Positions 11,474 to 22,215 of a stretch of DNA of 64,000 nt are shown piece by piece. Position 1 is the stretch's first letter. Every line of letters begins with the position of its first letter. Location of the stretch: positions 64,196,248 to 64,260,247 of the forward strand of contig CM043944.1 of NCBI GenBank assembly GCA_014529385.2, written 5' to 3'. Source of the stretch: Adiantum capillus-veneris. Its lineage: Eukaryota; Streptophyta; Polypodiopsida; Polypodiales; Pteridaceae. A program made the translations under genes and the position numbers. Under the pieces are notes generated by a model, which ran no database searches, was not told where the DNA came from, and saw only the letters and a program-made list of their open reading frames with translations.

Positions 11474-11800
11474 GGTGAAAAAATAAATGAGCAGAGAAGT
11501 CTACTCTGAGTTCAAGAGAAGAATAAGCAGAATGTGCAAAAAACGGTTCAAATCTGGAAAAGATCATGAGATAGAATCCAAACGTTGTTTTATGATGACG
11601 ACGTGCAAAATGAAAACAATATAATATGAGAAGTACGTCTTTCTGAAAGCGACAGCTATTGAATGCCTTTGCACTTTTACTTGTTTCCATTGCTATTTAC
11701 CAGCTCAAAGTTGCGGTAAAGATAGAATATTTGCTTTTTTTGTGAGTTTTCAAAAATAGAGGTTCCGTAACGGAAGCTCTTCAACCATTGATTGAGACCA

Positions 11801-11852
11801 CTCTCTCTCTACATGCTAAAAGGCACAAAAATGACCTCAAAATTCCCCTAAT
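11801..11852 (-). repeat. Right terminal inverted repeat of the H3-bearing transposon
   Basis: It mirrors 1561-1614: CTCTCTCTACAT, a short variable spacer, then GGCACAAAAATGACCTCAA and AATTCCCCTAAT. Sequence beyond 11852 no longer matches the left flank. Confidence 0.88.
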
Positions 11853-12045
11853 ATTCATTAACAGATTTGGTTTTGAAGGGGTTCGGCAAGGAAAGTCTAG
11901 AAACCATTTGGAGAAACACTAGCTGAGGCAAGAGGGTCCTCAAGCTCAACCGTCATTTCACCAACTATAAACAAAACCCTTATAAAAAAACCAAAGAGTT
12001 CGTGCCGGCATGGACTATTTCAGACAGTTGAGTCAGATCCTCTCT

Positions 12046-12165
12046 CTCTCTCTCTCGTTCGCGAGATGGCTTGGTTATCATGAGGGTATTTGTCACACTC
12101 TCTTGTTCGCGAGATGGCTTGGTTATCATGAGGGTATTTGTTGTGTGACCAAATGAGCTAGTAGG

Positions 12166-12211
<46 letters not shown>

Positions 12212-12263
12212 TTTGGTTATCATGAGGGTATTTGTCACACTCTCTTGTTCGCGAGATGGCTTA

Positions 12264-12301
<38 letters not shown>

Positions 12302-12404
12302 TTTGGTTATCATGAGGGTATTTGTCACACTCTCTTGTTCGCGAGATGGCTTGGTTATCATGAGAGTGTGACAAATACCCTCATGATAACCAAGCCATCT
12401 CGCG

Positions 12405-12460
<56 letters not shown>

Positions 12461-12480
12461 TTCCCTACTAGCTCATTTGG
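12046..12480. repeat. Compound inverted repeat with CT/GA tracts
   Basis: The phrase TTGTTCGCGAGATGGC followed by TTGGTTATCATGAGGGTATTTG is repeated directly several times between (CT)n tracts, then appears reverse-complemented from about 12365 onward. The outer GAATTCCCTACTAGCTCATT at 12458 is the reverse complement of the sequence at 12148-12170. The whole block can fold into a long hairpin. 11853-12045 holds nothing I recognise. Confidence 0.85.
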
Positions 12481-14150
12481 GTACCCATTTTAGACCACAA
12501 AAATGGTTATAGACTTACAAGGAGCACTAGTGGCCTATGAGCTAGCTTTCCTTAAAGTGTTTCAAATATTAATTGCAAGCTCGTGTCTTTGCAAAGCCAA
12601 GTCCTTCAAATTGTTGAAACTTTCTTGAGTGAAGCGGACTTATCAATAGCCCATGACCCTTGACATCTATGACGGGTTGGCGAAAGGAGACGACAATGAA
12701 TGTTGAAGAGGCTCATGTGGCATGCTCAAGATGGTGCTAAGGTTTGGGCAAAGCAGATCCGGCATGAAGGGGCTCATTAGGGCTGCATGTTGGAGCTGGC
12801 TCAACAAAAGCGGACATGGTAGGCTAGTGGCTAGTAGGACGAGAAGCTGATCTGACATTGCATGAAGTTTGATAACGATCCTAGCTACCTCAACTGAGTA
12901 ACCAAGAACTAATGACAAAGCAAGTGAGAGATAGAGTGAGCATAGAATAGAGACACTTGCTCTTCACTCCGTCTTGCTGATAGATACGAGCTAGTTGCTA
13001 CTCCCCTCCATGCATGAGCCGTTGAGCTAGCGAATGCAACCTTGAGTGAACTGAATGCGAGGTAGTGAGGGGATCCATGGCTGCCAAGTCCACACACAAG
13101 ATTTTATGCAATCATAGCAGGCAAATTTTATGCACATCCTTCCAAGTGCATGCTACGCAGGTCTGTATTGAAAACAGATTTGATGTGCGAGTGAGCAATC
13201 CCTCCTGACTGCAGACCCCGCCTACTGGTCACCTTGGCAACCCCAATTCTTTGTAGCATACGGCCACCCTCTAGAGTATAACCTGCACAATGCGCAAAAA
13301 TGCATGATTACCTGTGTGTATTAGAGAAGCAAGCGATCAGGAGAAGAAGAAGAAGAAGAAGAAGAGAGTTTTAACGTCGTAGGAAACTATCCCAAGCGAC
13401 CTTAAAGATCTAGCCGGAGAGAGAGAGAGAGAGAGAGGGAGTATGAATCATGGGCAAATTACGATTCAAGATGCAGGCAATGACGCAGAGTTGTGGTATC
13501 GCAGACTAAAGATGGAGCTGCGCATGCGCACAGGTGGAAGCCCTCACCAGCAAGGCTACAAACGGTCCTCTCTGCAACGTGCAAGCAGTTGGGCTCCTCC
13601 CGGAAGCAGCTCATCATTAAGGGCTCCCCTCTCCCCAGCTCTACTCTTTCCCCTATCTCTGCTAGCTTCTCCCAGCTTGAAGAGAGAATCGCTCACATCC
13701 CCCACCTCTCTTCAAGAGGGAGAATGCCTCTCACATACCTCGCACACTAATAACACCTTCGATCGAACAGAGGGAAGCCCATTTTGCTAGTGCGGAAACC
13801 GAATTAGTCCCCAATTGGGAAGAGGAACACAGTACTTTGCCAATTCTGCAACTCCCTCCGCCAATCCAGGGCCCGCCGCACTAGAGCAGCCCCCTTGTGC
13901 GTCAGAGACACAAAGCCTTCAAGACAGAGTCTCCGAAAAAAGAGAATCCTTTCTAAAACTCCCTGCATTGATGCCCCATTACCGATCATATGGTGCCCTC
14001 CAAACTACAACGCTCTCTTTCTTTCCTCTGTTTTGCTCCAGGCCAGTAGCAGCCTTGCACAGACTCCCGAGGCCGGCGCGGTGCGCCCCCTCTTTCAAGC
14101 CGACGCCCCAACTCTTACACAGGGTCCAGGCTCCAGCTCGTACAGTAGAA
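12481..14150. other. Non-coding interval
   Basis: No coding region is supported. It contains a short (GA)n at 13418-13437 and a GTTTTAACGTCGTAGGAA phrase at about 13369 that recurs in a similar form at about 16748. Confidence 0.5.
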
Positions 14151-14224
14151 CTTTCTCTATAAAAAAACTCTCTGAAAGAGCGCCGGCGCGCGCTCTTTCA
14201 GAGAGTTTTGTTTTATAGAGAAAG
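14151..14224. repeat. Near-perfect palindrome with a GC-rich loop
   Basis: The arm 14151-14182 (CTTTCTCTAT, A run, ACTCTCTGAAAGAGCG) is the reverse complement of 14191-14224, apart from a 2-base length difference. The 8-base centre is CCGGCGCG. The DNA or RNA would form a stable hairpin. Confidence 0.93.
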
Positions 14225-15142
14225 AGGTAGGTCTCACCGATTTCGGAAAAATGGTAGGAGGCCAGAATAGATAAAGATGCCTTTATTTAAGAGGATCAAA
14301 ACTAAAGCATGGCGGGCGATGAGAGGAAGAGCATGGAGAGGAAGGCGGCACGCAGTAGTGCAACGATGCGCAGGAGCCAGTAGGCCAGGGCAGAGCACGG
14401 AGCCTCATGCACTGTCGCATGAAGCTGGGGAAAACACAATTTAAAAAAAAAGTTTAAGTACACTTTCAGAGGACGAGTCGCTTGCGTGCATGATTGATTT
14501 AACGCTTTGAAACGGTTTGGGAGAGTTCAAAACCTGTAAAAACTTGTAATTTTGCGCCTCCAGCAGTCTAGCAAGGCAGCAAGGAAATCTATCAGATTCC
14601 GGGCAATCAAAGTGGAATCCTGCCAGTATGTATGTAAGAGACGGCAGTTCCAACGTGAGTAATTTTCGTCGCACTGGAAAGAGAAAAAGCTAAATGCCAT
14701 GAAAAGCCCATGGCCCTCTTTTTCTCGTCAGACGATGTCCTGCATACTTCTCTCTACGTACTGTGAGAGCCACTAACGTTATGCAATCTTTTCCTTTTCA
14801 GTGTCCATCATTCGCTCTATTGGCATGGGGTATACGCAAGTAATGTGAAATAAAAGAGGAGGTAGTAGGACATGGGGTACTGCATGACGACAACGACAAT
14901 ACAAGAGAAGCGTGTCGGCTAGATAGTGGGCACGAAGGGGCTTGCAACCAAGCTCCATCGATGGTGGTTGCCACTCACAAGGCGGCAATGCAATTTCAAA
15001 GGCCGGTAGGGAAGATAAATCTTTAGATTTGGTGCAGCCAAGTGAACAAGCTCGTCCTAACGGTTAGACACATAGCTCTCGGATTATTGCCTTCCCACCA
15101 CCGTGGTTCAAGACCGGCATTGAGGACGAAGGACTATAAAAT

Positions 15143-15145
<3 letters not shown>
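14225..15145. other. Non-coding interval
   Basis: I find no credible coding region, RNA gene or repeat here. Confidence 0.45.

Positions 15146-15205
<60 letters not shown>
15146..15205. repeat. (GA)n microsatellite
   Basis: Uninterrupted GA tract of about 30 units. Confidence 0.97.
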
Positions 15206-15207
<2 letters not shown>

Positions 15208-15707
15208 TCCTCCATAATATGTGTGTTGGTGTTCACCCTTTGGCTTCGTTATCATGAGAGCTAAGTGGAAGAAAAAACAAACATGGCAGCTGAGACTAGA
15301 AGGCGAAGAGATATGAGGGCACACATCGAAGTAGTCACATGTGGCCTCTTGCAGTGCAAGGACTTTTTTGAATACTTGCAAATTTTCATGGAGATTCTCG
15401 AGGTTCGACATTTTGGCCATGCTCGACATTTTTCTGTAGACCTAATGAGTGTCAAGGAAAAAACAAATTCACAAACATGCAAAATTCCCTTCAGGATAGA
15501 TTCAAATATATATTTTTTAAATAGCTGATAATTTACTCTTTAATTTCTTAAATTTTTCAAGCGGACTTTTTCCTTTCCTCTCCCATCAACCAGTTATTTT
15601 GATTTTTCAACCGGCGCAAGGACAAGTTGAGGCACACTTTTCCCAAACAGTGATCTGTTGAAAATAGATAGCTTATTGTCTCGATGATAGTGATATTGTT
15701 TCTCGGT

Positions 15708-15710
<3 letters not shown>

Positions 15711-15792
<82 letters not shown>
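15711..15792. repeat. (GA)n microsatellite
   Basis: About 41 GA units, ending shortly before the ispF pseudogene. Confidence 0.97.
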
Positions 15793-15795
<3 letters not shown>

Positions 15796-15828
15796 AAGCA
15801 TCTTCTCTCACTTAGTAGCATTCTTCCT

Positions 15829-16551
15829 AGTGGGTGGACATGATCGTCCAGGTAGCAAGATTTTCTTACCACCTCATCTTGAGCAGACACAAGCTCAAAA
15901 CCGACTAAATTTTGCTGCAAAAAAAATAGTATGGAAAGTCCATCTTGTTGAAACTGTCATTCCAGATGTGGATAAGCCTCTTGTACTACCTTTAAGAGTA
16001 GGATCTGGTTTTGATCTTCACAAATTGGAGCCAAATTTGCCTCTTATAATTGGCGACACCAGGATGTGAAGCATATTTCAATAGTGATGTGCTTGTCATT
16101 GTGTGGTAGATGTTATGTCCTTCTAACATCTGCCAGATTTTTCCAAACACTGATCTCTTATAATTGGCGACACCATGATGTGAAGCATATTTCAACATTG
16201 ATGTGCTTGTCCATTGTGTGGTAGATGCTATGTCCTTTTGACATCTGCCAGATTTTTCCAAACAATGATTCAAAATGGAAAGGAACCGCATCTTCAATTT
16301 TTGTGAAAGAAGTTGTTCAATATTTGATGCATGAAGCGAGATATACTATGGGCAATTTAGATGTCACCCGCTTATTACGAAGGCCAAAGTGGAGTCCCCA
16401 TAAGTAGGCCATAAAGTAGAACCTCTATGAGCTTCTTAGCATAGATCCTTTAGTAGTTGATGTTAAAGTCAAAACCCATGAAAAGGTCGATAGCCTGGGA
16501 GAGAATCGTAGCATTGTTGCCCACACTGTTATGTTATTGATGAAGAAATAA
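15829..16551 (+). pseudogene. ispF: ispF-like pseudogene (MECDP synthase), intronless and broken
   Basis: IspF makes 2-C-methyl-D-erythritol 2,4-cyclodiphosphate in the plastid MEP isoprenoid pathway. The pseudogene reads LRVGSGFDLHKLEPNLPLII at about 15985-16050, where Asp and His of the GFDLH metal site are kept. It resumes with SKWKGTASSIFVKE and HEARYTMGNLDVTRLLRRPK at 16268-16380, and ends with VKTHEKVDSLGENRS and VAHTVMLLMKK before TAA at 16549-16551. The C-terminus is nearly intact. The middle has frameshifts, stops and a 114-bp tandem duplication. No intron is seen across a gene that is normally spliced in plants, which suggests a retrocopy, although no poly(A) tail remains. The first 50 codons may be a decayed transit peptide. 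(GA)n tracts flank both sides. Confidence 0.88.
16041..16268 (+). repeat. 114-bp tandem duplication inside the ispF pseudogene
   Basis: The segment starting CTCTTATAATTGGCGACACC at 16041 starts again at 16155. Both copies carry CCAGATTTTTCCAAACA near their ends and differ by a few substitutions and indels. Confidence 0.93.
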
Positions 16552-16629
16552 GAAAACAATATAAAGTAAAGATTTTTAGGCTTTAATTGCTACTGGTGTT
16601 TTTACCAATTAATTATTGATTAAGCAATG

Positions 16630-16632
<3 letters not shown>

Positions 16633-16718
<86 letters not shown>
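16633..16718. repeat. (GA)n microsatellite
   Basis: About 42 GA units followed by a short G run, starting 80 bp after the ispF pseudogene. Confidence 0.97.
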
Positions 16719-16724
<6 letters not shown>

Positions 16725-17389
16725 TAAAAGAGGAAGAGGAAGAGACGTTTTAACGTCATAGGAACATTCCACAAGATACTTCACATTTCTATCAACAAGT
16801 CTTGAAGTGCTTCTCTAAAGGGAAGGTAAGGGAAGGGGAGATACTTCTCTAAAGGGAAGGTAAGGAAGGGGAGAGCCTGAGAGAGACGTGCCTTACGAGA
16901 AAGAACTCAGAGAGATTTAATGCATAGTCACATGATATATGTGTTAGTAAATTTGCGTCTTCTTTCACACATAGCACACTTGTGAAGATGCCTTGCACTT
17001 GCTGGTACTCATACTAATAGTAAAGTCGATCACTAGATTTGTATAATGGTGACCTAACTTCAAAACATGGTCCATAAACTTCTAGAACATTCCACATTAA
17101 GTATTTCTAAGTTTCCAAAAACTATGTTTTTGCTAGCAATGGTGTTGAAATTTACTATTTGGTTTCAAAGAAATCTCTCTCTCTCCTCCTCTCTCTCTCT
17201 CTCTCTGTCAAATCATTTAATAGCTTTGCTCAGTTTTGAGCTTGCTCGGATAAGTTCACTCGATGTTTGGTAGAACTCAAGTTTGTGGATGACAATTGTA
17301 CAGTACATGATCTCAGTTTGGTGATGAAATTGTTGCATCTGGTATAGCATATCGTGGGCAGAATTTTGCAAATGCAGTTGTGGATTCTA
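16719..17389. other. Non-coding interval
   Basis: It holds the palindrome GACGTTTTAACGTC at about 16744, a duplicated AGGGAAGGTAAGG phrase at about 16818 and 16852, and an imperfect CT tract at 17173-17207. No gene is seen. Confidence 0.45.
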
Positions 17390-18900
17390 AGGCTATTTCA
17401 GATTTTGGCATACATGTTTTGGGCATCTGAATTTTTCCAGTTTGCTGCGTTTGCAGAAATATGATATGGTTTCTTCTTTGTTGCCTCTTGAAGCACCTAT
17501 CAAACATGTTTGAAGACTGTATTTTGGGTAAGATGCGATATGCATACTAAATATATATGTTGTAAACTGCTCTTCAAGTCTTTCACCCTCATCCAAATAT
17601 CTTTGCTCTTCTTTAGCACAAAGTTCAGCATGCACATTGAAAATTTCATCTACTGCCCTGTCTGTATCATCGGCACAATGAAACCAATCATATTCAACAT
17701 CAAGAGATTTCACTTCACTATGCACCCCCTCTGAATCAGCATCATCAAGTTCATGATCATTCTGCCATAGTGTGAGCCCTGTGTCACAAGTTCTTGATAG
17801 AGAAGAAGTTTCCTCCTACTCTAAATCACTAGCAAATTCAGGATCAATCTACCAGATTGATAGCTTAGATCACAGAAACTTGTCAAAGAAGGAGTCTGCA
17901 CCCCCTCTGAATCATCATCATCACATTGAAGATCAATTTCCCACTTTGGTAGCTTGGCTTCACAAAAGCTTGTCAATGAAGGAGTTTGCACCCCCTCTGA
18001 ATCAACATTTTTCAGGTCTTCAAGCACATCTTCTTGCTTAACCAAGTCCTCAAAATCTGGTACATCCAAATTCGGTAAATCTTGTATACCAAAATCCATG
18101 GTCCTGCTTCTCTTAACAACATTCTTGCTTTGACCTATAACATATGTATCATTAATCAACTCTTTGGCAAAATCTGTACCAGTATCTTCAATCAACTCTA
18201 TGGTAGACTCTATACAGGAAAAGTTTGCTCTAATTCTAAGTCAATAGCAAAAGTATTAGTTGTAACCAAATTTTCCTGCATGTCTACTTGAATATGGCTG
18301 CACTCATTCACCTGCACAATTTCTTCTTGAGCTTCAACCACTTCATTGTTTTGATTCCCTGGTCTCGTTTCCTCCTGTACTGCATGTATAGGTTCTTTGC
18401 AAAATTCACCCTGTGTATCCTAGAGCTGTAAAGCCTCACCCTCAAAGACTTCAAAGCCTCTGCCATAATTTATTTCGTGATCACCACTTGAACCTTCTGC
18501 CCTTGTTGGTCAGTAATTTGGGATGTTCCATCTTCCTTAATTGTAGAAAAGAGCTCATAGGCTTTCTGGAAGTCTACACCACATGGTTCTTGGTCATAGA
18601 ATTCTCTTAGGTAGAACCTTCTGTTGGCCTTCTTTGTGTCTGGCTTTGCCGCAATATCATAGATCTCTTTCGGCAGTAGTTACATCTGTACCTAGTGTCC
18701 TTCTTCACTTTTAAGCGTGCATGTGGAAATCGTTGTATTGTTCTTCTCAAGCTATTCTCTGGACAGATATGTTGCTTTGGCTGTCTTTATTGAACTGGGG
18801 TCCAGCTGGTAGGGTGGCAGCTCTTGCAGCTTTTCTTTTTGAGAGACTCTCTTCTTGGCCTTCTCCGCAACTTGCATTGCTCATGTGAAGTGAATAGAGT
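17390..18900 (-). pseudogene. Degenerate unknown coding region with a repeated peptide
   Basis: Minus-strand frames have coding-like composition but are broken by stops and shifts. From the N-terminal side there is KKDTRYRCNYCRK (a CxxC pair), then FYDQEPCGVDFQKAYELF and IKEDGTSQITDQQGQKV, then an acidic region. In that region DSEGVQTPSLTSFC occurs twice (about 17880 and 17980), separated by EAKLPKWEIDLQC. The far end reads VKSLDVEYDWFHCADDTD. I do not recognise the family. The CxxC pair followed by an acidic tail could be from a transposase or an extra retroelement protein. Upstream on the same strand lies sequence with the palindromic leader motif (19066-19087), so it may belong to a decayed retroelement into which the hAT at 19292 inserted. 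Confidence 0.4.
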
Positions 18901-19065
18901 GCCAAAGTTATAAAATTTTTGCAATTTCCGCTCTAAAATGTCCTTTCGTCTGAATTGCTGACAAATGAGTCCAATTTGCTTCAAATTAATTTTTGAACAT
19001 GCATAGATGCATAAAAACATGTAAAGATCAAAATCATAAAGTACAAGTAAAAATTTGTAGCAAAA

Positions 19066-19087
19066 GTAAATAATCTCAATTATTTAC
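19066..19087. repeat. Leader palindrome GTAAATAATCTCAATTATTTAC
   Basis: It is a variant of the 22-bp palindrome that recurs at 27416, 32735, 33312, 46275 and other sites in the gypsy leaders. Confidence 0.8.
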
Positions 19088-19283
19088 AGCTGATGAATTT
19101 TCCCAATTTTTTACAATTTTGGCATCATAGGCTTGAAATATATATCAATTAGATACTCTGAGTGAAGTGTGGGCTCATTTGAGTGCACATGGTGAAAATG
19201 GTGCCAGATTTAGGCTTTCCGTCTTTGAAACAGTAGATATAAGGGGATTTTGAGATTTTGGGCTCCAAATTTGTTCAAACTTG

Positions 19284-19291
19284 GTCAGTGG
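19284..19291 (+). repeat. hAT target-site duplication, left (GTCAGTGG)
   Basis: Perfect match to 27057-27064. Eight bases is the standard hAT duplication length. Confidence 0.9.
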
Positions 19292-19318
19292 CAGGGATTT
19301 GAATTACGCGATGACGCA
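19292..19318 (+). repeat. Left terminal inverted repeat of the hAT element
   Basis: It starts CAGGGATTTGAATTACGCGA and matches the reverse complement of the right end with small gaps. Confidence 0.8.
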
Positions 19319-19421
19319 TTTTGTTAAATGTTAATTATTGTTGTTATTATCACTATTTTTTTCATGTTAATAACATATCTAATGTCATGACTTACGAAGA
19401 CTGGTAGAAAATGTAGAACCG

Positions 19422-19550
19422 GCGGGGCAACCAATAAACCCCGGCAGGCCCGACAGGCACTTTACAAACCCCGGCAGGCCCTGCAGGCAAAGCAAGAATC
19501 CCGCTGGCCTCGTCATGTTCCCCTTCCATATTTGGCGGCTCTATATAACC
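19422..19550 (+). promoter_or_regulatory. GC-rich subterminal repeats and TATA box of the hAT element (left)
   Basis: CCCCGGCAGGCCC-type phrases recur at about 19440 and 19477, with CTATATAACC at 19541-19550. A mirror-image block lies at the right end (26852-26930). The transposase start codon is about 670 bp downstream. Confidence 0.65.
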
Positions 19551-19614
19551 CTGTAGTAGACATCACATCACATCACCGCTTCCTCTTGAATAGTCTTTAA
19601 AAAAAATTAAAACT

Positions 19615-20080
19615 TAATGAAACTCTAATCATGGATCATTAGTTCTTTTTTGGACTGAACTGATTCTTGAAAGGAGGTAGAAAGGTGAATCTTTGGGTCG
19701 GTAGCTCTACATTTGGGATGGACTAATCTCATGTTTGGTTCACCATTATATTTGCTAAATTGATTGCTATATTGATTAGAACTTCTATCATGGGTCATTA
19801 GTTCTTTTTTGGACTGAACTGATTCTTGAAAAGAGATAGAAAGGTGAATCTTTGGGTCGATATCTCTACTTTTGGGATGGGTTGATCACATGTTTGATTC
19901 ACAGTTGTATTTGCTTGCTATTCCGATTAGAGCTCCAATCATGGGTCATTAGTTCTTTTTTGGACTGGACTGATTCATGAAAGGGGTAGGAAGGTGAATC
20001 TTTGGGTCGATATCTCTACTTTTGGTATAGACTGATCACATATTTGATTCACCGTTGTATTTGCTTGCTCATGTTTGAGT
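19615..20080 (+). repeat. Three tandem copies of a roughly 155-bp unit in the hAT leader
   Basis: Each copy begins near TCATGGRTCATTAGTTCTTT and continues with TTTGGACTGAACTGATTC and GGTGAATCTTTGGGTCG. The copies start at about 19628, 19789 and 19938. Confidence 0.88.
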
Positions 20081-20222
20081 ACATTGAGGTTTATTACCTT
20101 CAGGCTTCACCTACGCTTGTGTGTGATATTGATTATAACACTAATGTTTGGTTTGAATAATACTTGAAAGAAGAGATAGCATACTGAGCTATGTTTATTG
20201 GTATTGCAGGCATCCAATAAGT

Positions 20223-21440
20223 ATGTCTTCCACCGGGAATGTGAGCGGTGATGTTGGTGTCTCAAGCCTGGCTTCCTTGAGGAGACCTCCTACCTCGATG
20301 CCAGGTCCTGCTTCGCAGGGCACCACTTCGCAAGGCAAGCGAAAGGCAGGTGGAAAAAGTCCAGGACCCGAGTGGAATTTTGCCACAAATTTAAATAATT
20401 ATCAAGATTGGAAATGTAACTTTTGTGGCGAAGAGAAATCTGGAGGAGCACCAAGAATAAGGGATCATTTGCTAGGTGGCAATACCAGAATCCAAGGAGG
20501 AAAGTGCAAGGGCTTAGGTGCAGTAGAAGCAGCTATGCGCTTAAAAGATTTAATTGGTAAGCTAATTTCCACGAGAAAAAGATCAAAGCTCTCTACTTTC
20601 GACCATCACACCCCCGTGTCGAAAAGATCAAACCAGTATGAGGGATCATTGGGTGTAACGCCCACCAATGGAAGCACTCAAAGTAGCGTACCAACTTCTC
20701 ATATCGATGGAAGTACACCTCCAAACCATGGATCTCCTGACTTTCACGTAGGATCGTCAAAAAGTAGACAGGTTAGCTTACAGACGAGCTTCAAAACACT
20801 TGCCTTAGAAGAAGCACAACTTGCACTAGCTAAAGCCATCTATTTCACTGGGGGATCATTGGCCATTGTCACCCGTGATGCATGGAAGTCAGCTTGGAAA
20901 CGCATTGGGGAGTATGGTGCTGGATTTACCCCTCCAACATATCACCATATGAGAAACCAACTGTTGGATAAATGTTACACAAGCACACAACAGGATATTC
21001 AAAGGGTAATATTAAATGCAACAGAACAATCTGGATACACCATAGTTAGTGATGGTTGGTCCAACGTTCAAAGGCGGCCATTGATCAACATCATGCTTGT
21101 ATGTCCTCGTGGTGAATGTTTTATCAAAGCTGTGGATAGCTCTAGTCAAATAAAGTCTGGCAGTTTTATAGCTGACATCATTGGCGACACAGTTGAGGAA
21201 CTTGGAAAAGAAAATGTTGTCCAAGTAATCATGGACAATGCCAAAAATTGCAGGGCTGCAGGTAGAATACTTGAATGTCGCTTCTCTCACCTATATAGTG
21301 CTGGTTGCAGTATGCACAGCTTGAACTTGGTATTGCAAGATTGGTACAAGAGGGAGGACACAGAGTGGTTCAAATGGATAGTAGACAATGCTCGCTTAAT
21401 AGTCAAGTTTGTTTTGAATTGGCTCTGCGTGTTGGCTTAG
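20223..21440 (+). pseudogene. hAT transposase, N-terminal part (BED finger, DUF659)
   Basis: It starts MSSTGNVSGDVGVSSL. A BED zinc finger occupies about residues 55-95 (WKCNFCGEEKSGG with DHLLGG). The RNase H core has TIVSDGWSNVQRRP (first catalytic Asp) and VIMDNAKNCRAAG (second Asp), followed by AGCSMHSLNLVLQD. The true protein runs to about 21412 (ARLIVKF). The last residues before the stop come from an insertion, and the gene resumes at about 23269 (VRARVLDMYRQ). hAT transposases cut and paste the element using the terminal repeats. It is broken here and would give only a truncated product. Confidence 0.88.
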
Positions 21441-21811
21441 AGACACAAAAGACCAACAATACCGATGAAAACTGGCAAAAGCTTCATCCCTGGTGAGCTC
21501 CTGAGTTACTAGATGGCAAGAATTTATGCCCATGGACCAAGGCCACAGATGTGTACGCCATAGGATGGGTGATATGGCAATTTTTAAAGTTTTGTGGAGA
21601 GTTCTCTGACTACTACAGCACAGATTGGTTCAAACATAAGGTTTCAGTGGAGGTACAAGCCATATCTAGGATTGTTGTGGAAGGTTGGGTGAGGAAGAAA
21701 TCCACAGACAGAAAGACCTTGGCACTTTTGGGCGAAGAATTAGAAAGATTTGAAGCCCAGCCAGAACGATGCTTATGCCCTCCCTCTGAAATGAGTGTAG
21801 CCTTTTTTTGA
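21440..21811 (+). pseudogene. Protein kinase C-lobe fragment
   Basis: The frame reads through one stop: HPW, stop, APELLDGKNLCPWTKATDVYAIGWVIWQFL. This is the APE motif and the DVYxxG helix of kinase subdomains VIII-IX. IVVEGWVRKKSTDRKTLALLGEELERF then matches the subdomain XI pattern with the conserved arginine replaced by DRK. The N-lobe, the HRD loop and the DFG motif are absent. It is likely a captured exon of a receptor-like or Raf-like host kinase; the family is not certain. Confidence 0.7.
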
Positions 21812-22042
21812 TGGATATATGATGTACTTTATGAAGCAGGGTTTTCTGAGACTTGTGACTTATAAAAGCACTTTTAAAAATTGGGTTTTATGCGCCATGG
21901 ATGATGTATGAGTAAATAAAACACTTTGTTATATTTCAATAGACAACAAATTTTCTATGAGTTTTGTTTTTTCTCTTAAGTTTCAAGCAATAAGCCACGT
22001 GGAGTCACTGATTGTCATTCATTGATTTAAAAAATGGTGGTT

Positions 22043-22178
22043 ACTCTTATATCAATTGATTGTCGTAAGATGGTGGTTATTCTAATATCAATTGATTGTC
22101 GTAAAATGGTGGTTAAAATTATAGCAATTGATTGTCGTAAAATGGTGGTTACTCTTATAGCAATTGATTATCATTAAG
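22043..22178 (+). repeat. 36-bp minisatellite, four copies
   Basis: AAATGGTGGTTACTCTTATA followed by KCAATTGATTGTCGT repeats four times with small changes. Confidence 0.9.
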
Positions 22179-22215
22179 TTTGTATGCCGTAACTGAAGTA
22201 TAGTGTTTAATCAGG

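Larger units (their letters stand above)
1561..11852. mobile_element. 10.3-kb DNA transposon carrying transposase, unknown acidic protein, histone H3-Ulp1 fusion and BAH-like protein
   Basis: The two ends are inverted repeats of each other. The first 30 bases at the left and the last 30 at the right match with one difference, and the match extends through a CT-rich block to about 52 bp. Both ends read TAGGGGAATTTTGAGG inward and are bounded by the palindromic dinucleotides TA and AT, so a 2-bp target duplication (TA or AT) is possible; no longer duplication is visible. Inside are four spliced genes arranged +,-,+,-, so the first two and the last two converge and genes 2 and 3 share a divergent promoter region. 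All introns found are short (63-100 bp) except the first (357 bp), with GT..AG ends. The transposase has one stop and one frameshift and the H3 fusion has one stop, so this copy is probably inactive. I cannot assign it to a named superfamily with confidence; the transposase suggests a RAG1/Transib-like layout. Confidence 0.85.

Noticed and set aside
1561-11852. Maverick/Polinton or integrated large DNA virus
   Set aside because: There is a protease, but no DNA polymerase B, packaging ATPase or capsid protein. The coding set and short introns fit a cut-and-paste transposon better.
13443-14218. Several 100-residue frames
   Set aside because: They overlap in different frames with low-complexity composition, no known motif, and no splice or homology support.
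17313-17402. Plus-strand coding-like stretch (DEIVASGIAYRGQNFANAVV)
   Set aside because: It looks faintly like a plant transposon protein, but it is too short and isolated to call.
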